Shown piece after piece: positions 38,209 through 50,820 of a stretch of DNA of 64,000 nt (its first letter is position 1; each line of letters opens with the position of its first letter). Origin of the DNA: Nematostella vectensis (taxonomy: Eukaryota; Cnidaria; Anthozoa; Actiniaria; Edwardsiidae); NCBI RefSeq assembly GCF_932526225.1, contig NC_064040.1:15372494-15436493 (forward strand), read 5' to 3'. A model generated the notes under the pieces. The model was not told the DNA's origin. It worked only from the letters and a program-made list of their open reading frames with translations, and ran no database searches. The translations under genes and the position numbers were made by a program.

Positions 38209-38511
38209 CCCCAGCCAGCAGTGGTTATGCATTTTAAGCACATGGATAATTGCCCGTATAACCGATCGGGACGATTTTTTTGCCAAGCATCCGCTCCAGC
38301 GCCCCCCAAAAATATTCGCGGCAAAACTAGTTCTCCACAAATAGACTCCACAAATTTGCCATCAAAACAATTTGGGACGATATTTTCCCCAGCAACTGAG
38401 GGGTCTATAATCTTCCCAGCCAGCAGCCAGCAAAAAAAAAAAGGGCTGCGGAACAGATCCGTTTTGTGCCCTTGCAAACACACAATATACTAGAGGTAAA
38501 ATTACGCAGTA

Positions 38512-40856
38512 CACCCATTCTACACTTAATGTACACATTGAGAGGTGGAAATTTGGGAAAAAGTCATCACAAGCTATTTTGAATGTTTGTGTCTTAAATT
38601 AAAGTAAAAATGTTCAGTATACAAGACCCCAAAAAAGTAGCATGTAATCTTGAAAAACAAAAAAAAGATATATAAGGTTGTTTTGGAACTATTATTTCAA
38701 TCTTAAGTTCATTTTTTGAAACAATGAAACCACATTTAACATTTCTGAAATTTTATTAAAACCGCTTTTTGGCATACGAGACATGCTTTTATATTTTCGA
38801 AGGTATCATTGGCTCAATCTATGTAGCAAAAGGCAAAACAAAATATCAAGATTCTTGTTTTTCATTGTTTTCTGATAGCTGAATTAATCCAAAATCATAA
38901 AATAAAAAATAAATATGTCTAAACTCTTGTTAACTTCTGTAATTGGGACCAAAGGTTTCATGAATCCCGTCTTTTATGAACCTTTGGCAAATATGTTTTA
39001 AGAAAATTGAAAGGTATCTGGTACAATTACTGTGATACATTAAAAAGAAAGATGTTTTTAATTGACTCACGTGGTAACGGAGGTTTCTACTAGAATGCCA
39101 TTACACTTAATAATAGAAAAACTAACTATTGCAATCTTTCGAAGAGGGACTTTTGTACTTATTTCAACTATATAGCTATTGAAAGAAAAATAAAACATAA
39201 TAATTTAATGTTTTATAAAAAAATATAAACTACTAAGAATACATTGTAGGAAGTATGCGCTAACCAGTCAACTGACTGGCTGGAAATAATGAAAACGCAA
39301 ACAAAACCTGGAAGAGAACACATAAATCTTCCTTAGAAGCCACATGCTAGGCACTTCAGTATCATTCTTATAAATTCCGCTTTAAACGAAAGACAAGAGA
39401 GGATAAACGTACATAAATTATAATACTTGGATAAAAGTCACCTCTGTTACTTCTTGCGTTGAACTTACTTGATTCGGATACTTCGATTTTTTGTTATTAA
39501 TTTGCAGTGCGCTGAAGCTTTGTTAAGGTTTTTCTTTTGCAGAGATTTGGGTCGATACCTAACTTGCACATAGAACTGAGCAAAACTAACAATTTCACCA
39601 ATTGAAAAATATTAAGTGTGCGCTGGGTATATACATTGTTGCGCGGCATAACTAGATTTGATATAGAGCATTAGGAACTTTATCCCAGTATAGAGCTTAA
39701 AATCTCCTCTGTAAGGAGATAGACACGTTATTTTGTGCTTTCAACTTTTCGTAACCTCCGTTACCAATTTTAGTTACGATCGCATAAAGCCAAAATGCAG
39801 GTATCTTCTACTGAAAACCTATGAAATGCATTTCCACTATTACACCTCCGATTCTATTATCTAGAAATGTAATTGCGAGTGTCATTTGCGTGCAGTAAAC
39901 TCGACCTCGATGGAAGTACTATTTGACTAAAAGAGCATTTTGCTGGATGGATGCAATTGAGCCTCGAACTAACCGAAAAGAGACCAAAGAACTCAAACTA
40001 ATGTTTAAAATATATTTCTAGGCTCTAAACATTTCACTAAGCTTAAGAAAAGACTTGTTTGACCAGAAGCTGAAGATCCTAAACTCGCGGTAACGGAGGT
40101 TATGAGGTAACGCAGGGTAACGGAGGTTATTTTTTAAACAATCTGTTGATGTCACATCTTCGAATTCACGCTTAGCAGAAATACCTATATTGTATTGCGT
40201 TCATTTCAATCAGTTGTAAAACCTGTAAAGTTCACAATCCACTGAGACTTTTTGATCTTGGAAAAAATGCGGTAACGGAGGTTACGTTCTTATCTCTACG
40301 CTCCAATTTGACATTATTTAAAATAGGTAACTTCTTAAAGATTTGAATTCTCTAGAAAAAAAAAAACTTGATTTGATAAAGTACCGACCATGGGCTTCAG
40401 ATTGGGCTTGGTAATATCATCTATCGCCCAAACTTACTGCCTGAAAAATATATGTTAATTGAGGTAACGGAGGTTATTAAGAAATTGTGGACATTGCATC
40501 AAAATTCGGGGAAAATATAGGCACGATGATAGCTTATCATTTTTTCTGTAGGGAAAAATGTTGTTCCCTGTGGTCATTTTGAAAGTGATTTCACTTTGAT
40601 TCGCCACGGTAAACCTGCTTAACGTTAGGGCTATTTATTGAAAGTTAGACAGTGGACATGAGATGGCCAAACTGGCAGCTTTCAAGTCAAATTGCGGCAA
40701 AATGGCGAATACTTGCTCAATAAAGCTGTATACCGTTTGAAAGGTCCAGCTTCGTAATTTTGAAAAACATCAATATCTGATCTTGTAGGATAATATTCTG
40801 CCAACTTTAACAAAAAGGTTTAAATCGTAATGTGTACATTTAGCGTAGAATGGGTG
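38512..40856. mobile_element. 2.35-kb element with 28-bp TIRs and internal GGTAACGGAGGTTA motifs
   Basis: The left end CACCCATTCTACACTTAATG... (38512-38539) matches the reverse complement of 40829-40856 at 26 of 28 positions. There is no target duplication that I can see and no coding frame. The interior holds six copies of a 14-15-bp motif: plus at 39073, 40089, 40116, 40271 and 40463, minus at 39751. Subterminal repeats often bind transposase; that role is inference. Confidence 0.65.
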
Positions 40857-43111
40857 AATATCTTGTTGGCATAAGATTGTTGGCAAGATGATGATGTTAA
40901 TAATGGTTTATTTCATCGCCATTGCAGCAAATGCTGAATAACAGCGTGGCCAGGACATACATATATAACAAGCAAAATACAAGAGGATTTGGCCTCACTT
41001 CAGATAAAATTTCATTTTTCTAAAATATATTTTTATCAAATATGTATAACATCTTGTTTGTAAAAAGCGCATTTCGGTCAAACCTTATTTATTGTTTTCA
41101 AAGATGAATTATATGATAGAAATTGAAATTTTGTAATAGCTATCAAAAAAGTTCCAATTCGATCGGAAATCACACACTTCTTAAAATCAGCTTACGGAAA
41201 CGGGTGCTTTTTCTCACTTGGTATTTTGCTACGATGACAAAATGGCGACTGACAGAGATAGAGATTGTACCGGAGTCGCGATCCATAAATAGTAGACAGC
41301 GATTCTAAATAATAACAAATCCCCGATGATACAAGAAAAAGTGACAAACCTGATATTGAGTTATTTGTCTAAGATTAGTTTTGGATTTTTCTATTCACTT
41401 TTCTGTTGCCGAGCAAACAACAGTCAATAACACATGGGCGACATACGAAACCACTTTTCTCATGAACCTTTTCCTACTTTAATTCAGCGTACATGAAGTT
41501 TGTCTTTTTTTAGGTATTTGCCGTATGATATTCATAACTTGATTAACATTTTCAATCAAACTTGACGGGGTGCGCGGATGTATGCAAGTGAGGGCTCAAT
41601 AAGCTCCAACTTTTGTTTAACCCAATTTAAGGTAGACAGTTTATCATTTTGTATGGTATTATCTCCCTAGGGACACTTAATGTAAGAGGATTTTCTGTTA
41701 TTTGTTTAAGTCTAAAAAAATTGCGATTTGATTTTACAGATACTTAAATTCGTAGAGTTCCTATAATAAATCTCGAATATCCATGGGGTACCATAAGGAA
41801 TACTTGTGATGTTCCTATTAAAGATTACACTTACCATGCTGTCTCAAATACGACACTCCGTCAACGACTCTCGAGGTTTTACTTGTTGGGCCACGTTTGA
41901 TGCTGAAAAGAGTTATTTCAAACATATTCCCTATTTCCTTGACTACTGATTTTTTGCCGGGAAAAATGCGTAACGTCGATTGTAATAATTGTAAATGCTT
42001 GTCAATTCTAATGATCAGCATTGTTCTGTTCTAATCTATGGCTTCTTTGTATGTTTTATTGAGTGCATGAAAATGTCTGAAACTTATTCAATGACCTGTC
42101 AGGATTGCGCTTTGATTTGCGCGTTAAAAAAACTATTCGCCATCCCCTATTTTTTTAGATATACCGTGAAATCAAGAAATATAATCATCACCTTGTGAAA
42201 TGATTCCATTTATTTAGAGTATATTATACATTTTTATTAAGGTATAAATAAACAAATCTTGTCATACGATTTCATTTATTTAGATTAGAGTATACATTTT
42301 TATTAAGGTATTAATTTAATTTAAAACTTGTGGAAGATCGTTGCCCTAGCAGCCAATCGCGAGAGGATTTTTGAAGTAGATATGTTGCACAGACACCACG
42401 GGATAATCGACGATGCAGTTGGGCATGTCCTTTTCCTTGATCGATCTCTATGGTTAGATAAAAGGAGAAAAGTTAAAAAAAAATATATCAAATATAAAAA
42501 ATATTTTATTAACACAGCATTCAAAGCCCGTTGCTGAATCGAGCTGTAGTGATGAGCGTTTTTGGACAAACAGTCAGCTTTAAAGTGTTGTTTTTATATC
42601 CCAAGTTTCTAGTCACTTCACATACCATAAACTCCAAATGGAATATACCTCAAATTTTGATCCCCTTTCGAAGAAGAAGAAAATACACCCCGAATCAAAA
42701 GAGCAAAAAAAAAGGCATGAAATTTTGCAATTCTCAATATATAGGCTCAAGATTCCGCATACAAGGAGTTCCAAAAGCTTAATTCCAAATTTTAAAGAAA
42801 TTTAGAAGATATGAAATTTAGACATTAGCGAGCAAAGTTGGCTTAATTTCTGATCAGAGCCCGACAGAGCCCGACCCGAAAAAACACTTTATGTTGGTTT
42901 ACATAACATAAGAAACCTCTATGCAAAAATTCAAGCTTACCGAAGTTAACCAGACCTTATTTAGGGAAAACTTGCCATTTTTTTTGCTCTGTCCCCCCAA
43001 CCCACCAGCGTCAGAGGGAGCTTATTGCCAATTCATTGTTTTAGAGAGAAAGACGGATCCCGTGTTATGTCCTCTTATTCACCATATCTAATAACCAATC
43101 AGAAAGCGAGA
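40857..43111. other. Non-coding stretch
   Basis: 41835-41902 (minus) is an exon-like 68-bp segment between TTTTCAG and GTAAGT, open in one frame, but I find no partner exons. 42328-42450 is open on both strands without a recognisable product. A direct duplication near 42195-42312 repeats TTTCATTTATTTAGA...TACATTTTTATTAAGGTAT. Confidence 0.4.
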
Positions 43112-45598
43112 TTACGGGGGAGTTTTGTAGGAAAGAGATAGACACGCACTAACCCCAAAGATTGCAGGAGGCGGATGCTCCCATCGATTGGTCTTCTCTA
43201 CTTTCAGCGGTACTGCCCAACCAAAGCCATGCACCTTGTGGCTAGTCTTGTCCACCAATAGGAAAACAGGAAGCGCGTAATCACAGTCAAACGTTTTGGA
43301 AATGTTGTAATGGTAGTGGACACCTGAACGGTAGGGAGGAAAAAGGATTTAAGTCTATGTAATCAAGAAAGCATTTTACCTATTAATAACATTTAACAAC
43401 ATTTGTTTTTACATTTCTGAGGTTATGTCTGCGGATATATGTATATAGCTTTTAACCCAACAATTCTATTCTTTTAGTGTTATTTTTGATAAAGCATTAA
43501 AATTTTCCATTAGTTTTTCTAAGCCAAATACACATAAACCAACAATGGATTTGTGGTTTTGACAAACCAATTGCGGCAGAAAACCGCTAATTCAAGCTAT
43601 CGGTTAACTCGATTAGTAAGCTTTTATCCCGTACTAATATGCTGATTGTAATCGATCCAATTGAATCGATTACCTTCTATGTCAATAACACATTACCCTC
43701 CCTTCACAGCTCGATCTCGCGGGATTTAACTGTAGTTCTTACCCATAGCTCGCACGCATTCCCCCTCGACCCACGGCGTGTTGCGAAACTCATCTACGTT
43801 CAGCGGTATCTCCATGAATTTAGGCTTTTCCCCGCCATTTTTCATCTGAAGCCAAAGTCGGTCACCAATGATTGGTTTGTCCTTGGGCTTACAAGGCTTT
43901 TTTCGGCAGAGACAGATACGCTTTGGGTCACGGAAGTACATCGTGGCCGAGACAGTGCCGTCTTGATTTTGGAGCCATGGGTGAGAGTTGTGGACCGTGG
44001 GGAACCGGGCCATGGGAGTTATCTGTAAAATAGACATGAAAACCTTATATCTGAACACACTAATGCTGTTATATCTATTTCTATAGTAAGTCATGGACGG
44101 ATCTAGAATTTCTCGAAGAGGGGGAAGGGAGCCACCATCCTAAAAGAAAGGGGTTTGGGGGGATATATCAAATGGATGGCGGGAGGTTAACTCCCGAACA
44201 TTTTTTTCTTTTATGAGTATTCCCCAGCTCCCAGCCCTCTAGCTGGTAGCGTATATTCATATCAAGAAAATTGAGCCCAAAATTGTCGTTTTTTGGCAAA
44301 CGCGGTCACTTCCATATAAGGAAACTAATATATTCCTTATTTGGAAAATCTGCATGATTCTTGTAATTTTTAAGATGAGCGTACTCCAGGGGCTTCGTAA
44401 ACTTTATGACTTATAGCCAGAAGAGAAAAACAGTTACTGTGACCATCTTTAGTTAGTTGAGAAGGTCCGTGAAAAGTTTCCTCGGTACCAGACCCCCAAA
44501 ACGACAACGTTTTCTTCATATGGCGCAGATGCAATGGATACCTACCGTAGTTTGCGCGCCCGCGATGTACCCATCACAGTCGTAAAGCAGTCTCGTAGTG
44601 ATGTCACCATCTTTCTGGTATCGGTAACCTTGGAAACTGTTACGTGGTTTATCTGGGGATTTAATCCATATGGGGTCACGATATGAATTTTATCAAAATA
44701 AAGATGATAACCTGTGACGTCATCGGAAGCATTAGAAAGGGGCGCTTACCACTGCAGCTGGCGTCACGTGACCAGCCTGCCGCGCCTGCTGCCCTAGAGC
44801 CCAGCGGTAACTTGTCGAACTTGCCGAACGTAACTGAAGTAAAAAAAAAAAATACAAAAAAGGAGAACTCGAGAAATCTAAGTAGCGACACAAAAACTAT
44901 ATTAAAATAAAAGAATAAAAAGACTTACTGTCCAGCGTGTCCCAGTCTGTTTTGTCTGAAAAAAAAAATAAGACATTACACGGAAAAATAAAAGCGCACC
45001 GAACCCAAAACAGGGTTCTTTAGGATGAACGCGTAAGTTTAAGGGATTTTTAGGGTTTCAACATTTTCTCTGCAGTGTTCAGAGGGCGAAAAACTTTTGA
45101 GATTTTTATGTAAATTATGTGCTTACTTTTTGGCAGGATTCGATGGAGGATAGAAGCACTCAACACCCAAAGGGTTTTTCAGGATGAACGCGTAAGTTTA
45201 AGGGATTTTTAGAGGGTTTCAACATTTTCTTAGCAGTATTTAGGGGGCGAAAAACGTTTGGCAGGATTCGATGGAGGATAGAATTTCAAACAGAGGTGTT
45301 TAGCTACAAATGCGATAATATGTAGTTGCGTGTCAGTATACCAGAAAAAAGATTCATTTTATAATTATCGACAAACAGACAAAGTCCGGTTAAAAGTTTT
45401 GTGGTTACGGTTTGCTGCTAGGATACGCTCATGCACTGTTGTATCAATTTGCAGGTTAGCGGTTCTTTTAAAGAAAAATAACTATTCACTTTTCATCTTC
45501 TTAGATAAGGTGTGGTAGCTTTTCTTACCTTTTGCTTTGTGGGAGGAGACGATTGTGGCGACACAAATAAACGCTATGAAACAGAAACCGAAATACAT
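43112..45598 (-). CDS. Secreted cysteine-rich protein of unrecognised family (gene D)
   Basis: Exons on minus: 45598-45529, 44955-44929, 44833-44750, 44652-44546, 44022-43743, 43323-43112; 780 nt, 259 aa, all GT-AG with matching phases. Residues 1-19 form a signal peptide (MYFGFCFIAFICVATIVSS). The mature part has eight cysteines (59, 86, 133, 135, 140, 185, 203, 250), enough for four disulfides, one N-glycosylation site (N196), and tryptophan/glycine-rich motifs (YDCDGYIAGAQ, NSHPW, GFGWAVP, WEHPPP). Exon 2 is a 27-nt microexon. I do not recognise the family. The protein lies between two NXPE-like genes but shows no similarity to them. The stop codon falls in a sequence repeated at 59317, so the true 3' end may have been altered by an insertion. 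Confidence 0.72.
45012..45290. repeat. Direct duplication (~160-bp spacing) in intron 1 of gene D
   Basis: AGGATGAACGCGTAAGTTTA followed by AGGGATTTTTAG occurs at 45022 and 45181. GGCAGGATTCGATGGAGGAT also occurs twice (45134 and 45260). Confidence 0.85.
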
Positions 45599-46872
45599 GT
45601 TGTGCGAACTAGACCTGCCGTGTGTGGGGAACGACGAGAGCTGGATAAAATGACAAAGATAAAACAAATGTAGCAACGCTACATATAACTTAAATGACAA
45701 TTTACCATTTATTAAAAGACCAACTAGCACATATGTAAAGGTTTTAATTACTTCATGTATGTAACAACTGCGGTTTCACACGTATTCCGCGAATCACAGT
45801 GCAAGTTTTTCATAGTATTTGTATAGTTATTGACTCAAACTAATAAAACGCTATCAAGAGATGTGGGGTTCATAGTGTAACTGCTGTTTTATTCCGGTGT
45901 TAACGGATTTATTGGTGTTTGTGTATTTTTCGAGGATCACATTCGACAGAATGGCTAAATTTTAAAATGTGTCAACATTATTATAAGAAGAAAAATTATG
46001 TGTTTTTTTCTACAAACAAACTCACAACATTTGTCTAATATGAGGCGTTAACATACCAAAGAGAAATAAAAATCAGTTTAGTCTAGTTTCTCTGTTGTTA
46101 TAAAAAAAAGAAGTTATGTATAGGATAATTATAGGATTATAGGATAATATCAATTACATAATACTTTTTGACTTTATTTCTTTTTTCAATAAAAATGTTT
46201 TTTTGTGTGAATGAGATAGCGAGATCTCTCCATGAAAGGGTTTAGTAACAAAACAAGTCATTAAAGTGCCGTTCAATAATAATATGGTACAATGTAACCT
46301 CTTTTAAAAAAGTAATAAATTAATAATAAATAAATATAACCATATATTTAAAATTCTTACTCATTTAGGAGAAGAGGGACTTGTCATTTCCGTTGCCCGT
46401 ATTTTTGCCAAGAAAAACAAATTTATGTATAAGGGAGGTAGTATGACTAAAGATGTGGTTATATTTGATAATATAGGTCACTTTCGGAACACGTCTCGAC
46501 TATAAAAATATTCGAAATAATTCTAATTTTTCTATAGAGAAGTGTATCACTAAAGGTTATTTGTTATGCAGGAGAAGAAAAATAGCAATGACGGGTGGTG
46601 ATTTTTATCCACCGGTACATTTCGCGCACGCGCAAACAGTCCACCTGTTGAAAGCCGCTTTGTAAAAAAAATATAAATCTCACTCTGCTTCAAAATAGAG
46701 TGATCATTTTGCCTGGGACAATATGCAAGTTGTTCGGATTTAAAGAAGTGAATATAAACACTATACCGATAATGTATTGGTTTTTATATTTCGTCCATTC
46801 ATACCAAGCTTTGTGTGAGGAGCAAGAATTTCGAGAAAAATGGGGTTCAATTTGTGAATTCCACTGCTAGAA
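45599..46872. other. Divergent intergenic region between gene D and gene B
   Basis: 1.27 kb, AT-rich, separating head-to-head genes D (minus) and B (plus), so it should contain both promoters. I see no clear TATA or initiator motif at a fixed distance from either start codon. Confidence 0.45.
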
Positions 46873-49800
46873 ATGAGCCGTGAAGCTCGATGGTCTTTGA
46901 TGATCTACATAAGACATCGACGAAGAAGGCTAGTGATTGTACTAACGACTCTTTTATTCGCCATTATTATTCTAAAGATACTCTTTACCGAAACCCGAGA
47001 TCAACGTGTGGTGGACTTTTTGAGAGACTGGTGCCGAGTGAGGCGAGCAAGAGTGGACTGGGAACAAGTTCTCAAACCTTGCAAAGGACGCACAACGTGG
47101 GGCGCAAAGCATGATAGGTGGGATAGCAGTCAGGAGACGGACCCTGGAGCCAGTTACATACTGTTATGGGATATCCACCCCGCGGGTGAATTCACAAGAT
47201 TTAGTATCCAGTCCCAAACGACTGCTGGTCGGCCAAAGACGATAGGAGGGGACTCGTGGCGGGTGCAAATTAACGGCCCGTCCTCTGTGGCAGGGACAGT
47301 ATTTGACCACGCTAATGGGACCTATGAGGTATTGTTACTGGTCACTGTACCGGGGCTCTATAGTGTGGATGCGGTGCTAGAGTATTCCTTGTGTAATGGC
47401 TACACGGACCCGCCTGCTGACTGGTTCATCATTGGTGAGTCAGAAAACAAAATATATTATTCGATAGCTTTTATTTTTTGCTTTTCTCTTCTTCCGTGCA
47501 TTGTGCTATGCCCGTAATGACAAGGTGCCCGTGATGTAGAGGTGTTTGTGAGGCGAGGGTTGCCTGTATTTCTGTCCATAATAACAAGTTGCCCGTGATG
47601 ACAAGGTGCCCGTGATGTAGAGATGTTTGTGAGGCGAGGGTTGCCTGTATTTCTGTCCATAATAACAAGTTGCCCGTAATGACAAGGTGCCCGTGATGTA
47701 GAGATGTTTCTGTCCATAATAACAAGTTTCCCGTGATGACAAGGTGCCCGTGATGTAAAGATGTTTGTGAGGCGAGGGTTGCCTGTATTTCTGTCCATAA
47801 TAACAAGTTGCCCGTAATGACAAGGTGCCCGTGATGTAGAGATGTTTCTGTCCATAATAACAAGTTGCCCGTGATGACAAATTGCCCGTGATGACAAGGT
47901 GCCCGTGATGACAAGGTGCACATGATGCAGGGATGCTTGTAAATAGCCGTTTTGTTAATAATATCAAATAAATCTTCAGGGTCCGCACAAGGAAAAGGGC
48001 AGAAAGAAGGAGTTCTTGGAACTGAAAGGCCGTATCTGCTGAAGAAACTTTGGGGCGGCCAGCCGATTACTGTGACCATACCGCCCGCCCCGGACAACCG
48101 GACGCTGTTATCAGGTGGGCATTCTTAGATGTAGGCTTGCTTCACACGGAACCAGGATATAGCAAGAGGAGGGGGAAGGGTACCTATTATTTAGCTATTT
48201 TTGCATTAAGCAAAATAATGTTTTGATCGGTCAAGGGGGATGTCGTGCACTCTTGTGTCCACCTTTAGGTACACGCCCCAACCCCCGAACTACACGTCAC
48301 GCAACCCCTTAAAAACACACCAGCTACCACCCTTGCTACACAACCAACCCCCTCCTAGCTACACGTCACTTACCCCCCTAGCTACACCTAACTCACCCCC
48401 TAACTACACGTCACTCACCCCCCCTAGCTACACCTCACTCACCCCCTAACTACACGTCACTCACCCCCCCCCCCCTAGCTACACGTCACTACACGCCAGC
48501 TATACACCACTCTCTCTCGCTGTCTATATACTACTCCCTTCCCCTCAAGCTACCCACCTCCCCTGCCCCTTACTTCACACCACACTGTACCCCCGGGGCG
48601 CCCTTTGCTATGGTTTTGAGAGGTAAGTGTAGTTATTGCTAAAAACGACAACAACAACAAATCAATCTATATATCGTTTTGGCTTTCTCGTTTTGGAAAA
48701 AAAAACCCACAATTCTAAGTGTTATTTTTATTCACAGAGATTGATTAACCTTCCTTCCCCCTAACCCAACCTTTCTAATAGCGTGCTGTCATGTTGTTCT
48801 TTTGATTGTAGAGATTATGTCGCGTTCGGATCACCACGACTTGAGTTGTGGTATTCAGTGCAGGTTATTATGGGATGGCTTCGGCACGTGGCACAATGTC
48901 AATGGCAAATTACTATGGAAGCCGTATGTACCACGTGACGGTGAGTGCAATGCATCACGGGATCACATCTTCTGGAATCACACGTAAAGGCGCCGTATTA
49001 GATTATTTATTAGATATCTTTTACGTTTTATTTACCGAACAAAAATAACAGAACTAAACTCCAGCAACCTTTTTGCCAACTCAACGTGAGAAGATCCTAC
49101 CTTGAACTTATTTTGGGTCGCTCTGCTCTGTCGATTGTGCTAGCATAATTTCTGGCATAATTTCACTGCGAGTCCAGAGTGCTAATTCACACCATGAGAA
49201 CCATATTACACATGTCATTATTTAAAGGTGCTACTGTCCTCAATCAGCCCTGAAGTTGTCGTATTCTTCCTCGTGTTATCCAGATAAGCCGTTCATCTCC
49301 CTCCTCTCCGTCCCCGCACGCTTATACAAAAGCAGTATACTTTGGATTTATGGGGATTCAGTCTCCGAGCAGTTCTTCTCCGGGATCAGAAAACACCCCC
49401 TGTGCACCCGGGTTTTTCGCTGGTGCGGTCACACCTACAACTGGGTCTACAAGCTCCGAGGTATACGGCATATTACAATGCTTTTTGCTTTCAATCCGCT
49501 CTTGCTGCACTTCCATACAGATCAAAAGAACGTGTTTTTATCCGGTTGCTTGAAATTCGCGTTTCCCTCTTTACCAAATGTTAACTACCCACTACTCGAT
49601 AAGAATCCATTTCGTCCCCCCTCTCATTTTGTAGGGGCTCCGAAAATAAGTTTGATACTATTTTTATATTACATATCTTAGCAAGCAGGCAAACTAATAC
49701 ACTGCTCGAAAAAATCCACAGGTAACTTTTCTATTTCAAAGTCACAAGATGACGACAAAGATTTTGATGACGTCAGAATCCTCAACGAGATAGATGACGT

Positions 49801-50820
49801 CATAAGCCTGGATATCTTCGACCGAGACAGCACTATACTACTTAATGCAGGGCTCCATTACTTGGAAAGCACAAACTTCACCAACTACCAGAGGCTGATA
49901 GACGGAATCGTGCTGCTTTTCAAAAGGGCTAAAGACGAGCCACGTGACCTGATCCCAGGCGCTTCGCGACCTTTCCCTGGTCACATGATCTGGAAGACCA
50001 CGACTTCGCTGAATAAGCACAAGCTGGATGGAAAGCATTTGCAGTCGCGAAGGTTCTTGACGTCACAGGTATGCAGAGCTCTTTGAGGTTAATCGCAGAC
50101 TCTGTTGCCTATGGAAAATTTAAAAACTCGGTTTGTTTTTGGAGAAAATCGACCGAGGTGCATGCGCCACAGATGAGGCCTTGAGCTGATATTCCTAGCG
50201 AGGCCAAACGGTCGAGTACTGTACACGGATTTCGTGCATACACCAAAGCGCTTTTCTCTCAAGAACAGCTTGTTGTTAATTACAATAACCATTCATTACG
50301 CAATTGCTAAAATATACATTAAACCAGACAAAAGCAATAGATATTTTAAGAAAGCTGGGAAAAAATGCAAATGTTTTATCTGAAATCTAGATGTGAAGAA
50401 CATTTCTCATGTGAATTGAGGGTAACGGTTTGAAATTTTCAATGAAATACCCAATTTATGTCATTGCCTGTTTATAAGACAACTAAAAAACCAACTAAAT
50501 CAAATTCAACTTTAATTCATCTTTGCTAATAATCCTGTTTTATATCCACTATTCATGTTCCATAACAATAATAATACTGTATTTGATAATATGGTTTTTG
50601 TGGTCAGCAGCGCGTCCTGCTTTTTAATGCGTACGCATCCAGCGCCATGTGCCATGCCGGATTTGACGTCTTGGATGTATACCCGCTGACCGACTCTTAT
50701 CCGCTGGGGACAGGCACACCTGAGAGACCAAAGGATGCCGTACATTATGAGCACTTTGTGTTTGATTCTGTGGAGCGACTTCTCCTGGATCATTTCGCCA
50801 GGCTGCCGAGAAAGAACTGA
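46873..50820 (+). CDS. NXPE-like protein B (neurexophilin-like plus PC-esterase domain)
   Basis: Exons: 46873-47434, 47980-48114, 48812-48940, 49284-49460, 49722-50068, 50611-50820; 1560 nt, 519 aa, phases 1,1,1,1,0, all GT-AG. A basic stretch (RHRRRR) precedes a membrane anchor at about 20-38, fitting a type II Golgi protein. The N-terminal domain shows DWCRVRRARVDW, GGDSWRVQI, NGTYEVLLL and DPPADWFIIG. The esterase domain shows GDS (299-301), LLNAGLHYL, IWKTTTSLNK and DAVH (D492, H495). It differs from A and C by an intron directly after the YNWVYKLRG segment. Intron 1 has a tandem repeat and intron 2 a C-rich repeat. It is presumably an enzyme acting on glycans in the secretory pathway (family inference). 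Confidence 0.9.
47513..47935. repeat. Tandem repeat in intron 1 of gene B
   Basis: Composite units of GTGCCCGTGATGTAGAGATG, TTTGTGAGGCGAGGGTTGCC, TGTATTTCTGTCCATAATAA and CAAGTTGCCCGTGATGACAA, some lacking the middle block. They begin about 80 bp after the exon 1 donor and end about 45 bp before the exon 2 acceptor, so they fill the intron. Three minus-strand open frames of 154-208 codons are repeat artefacts. Confidence 0.92.
48270..48500. repeat. C-rich (CTACACGTCACTCACCCCC) repeats in intron 2 of gene B
   Basis: Irregular 18-24-bp units, pyrimidine-rich on the coding strand, with C-runs of up to about ten. The plus open frame 48240-48449 is an artefact. Confidence 0.85.

Noticed and set aside
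41835-41902. 68-bp exon-like segment on minus between TTTTCAG and GTAAGT
   Set aside because: No partner exon could be found, and a single short segment with splice-like borders is expected by chance.
47457-48097. Minus-strand open frames up to 208 codons in intron 1 of gene B
   Set aside because: They follow the intronic tandem repeat and lie antisense to a well-supported gene.
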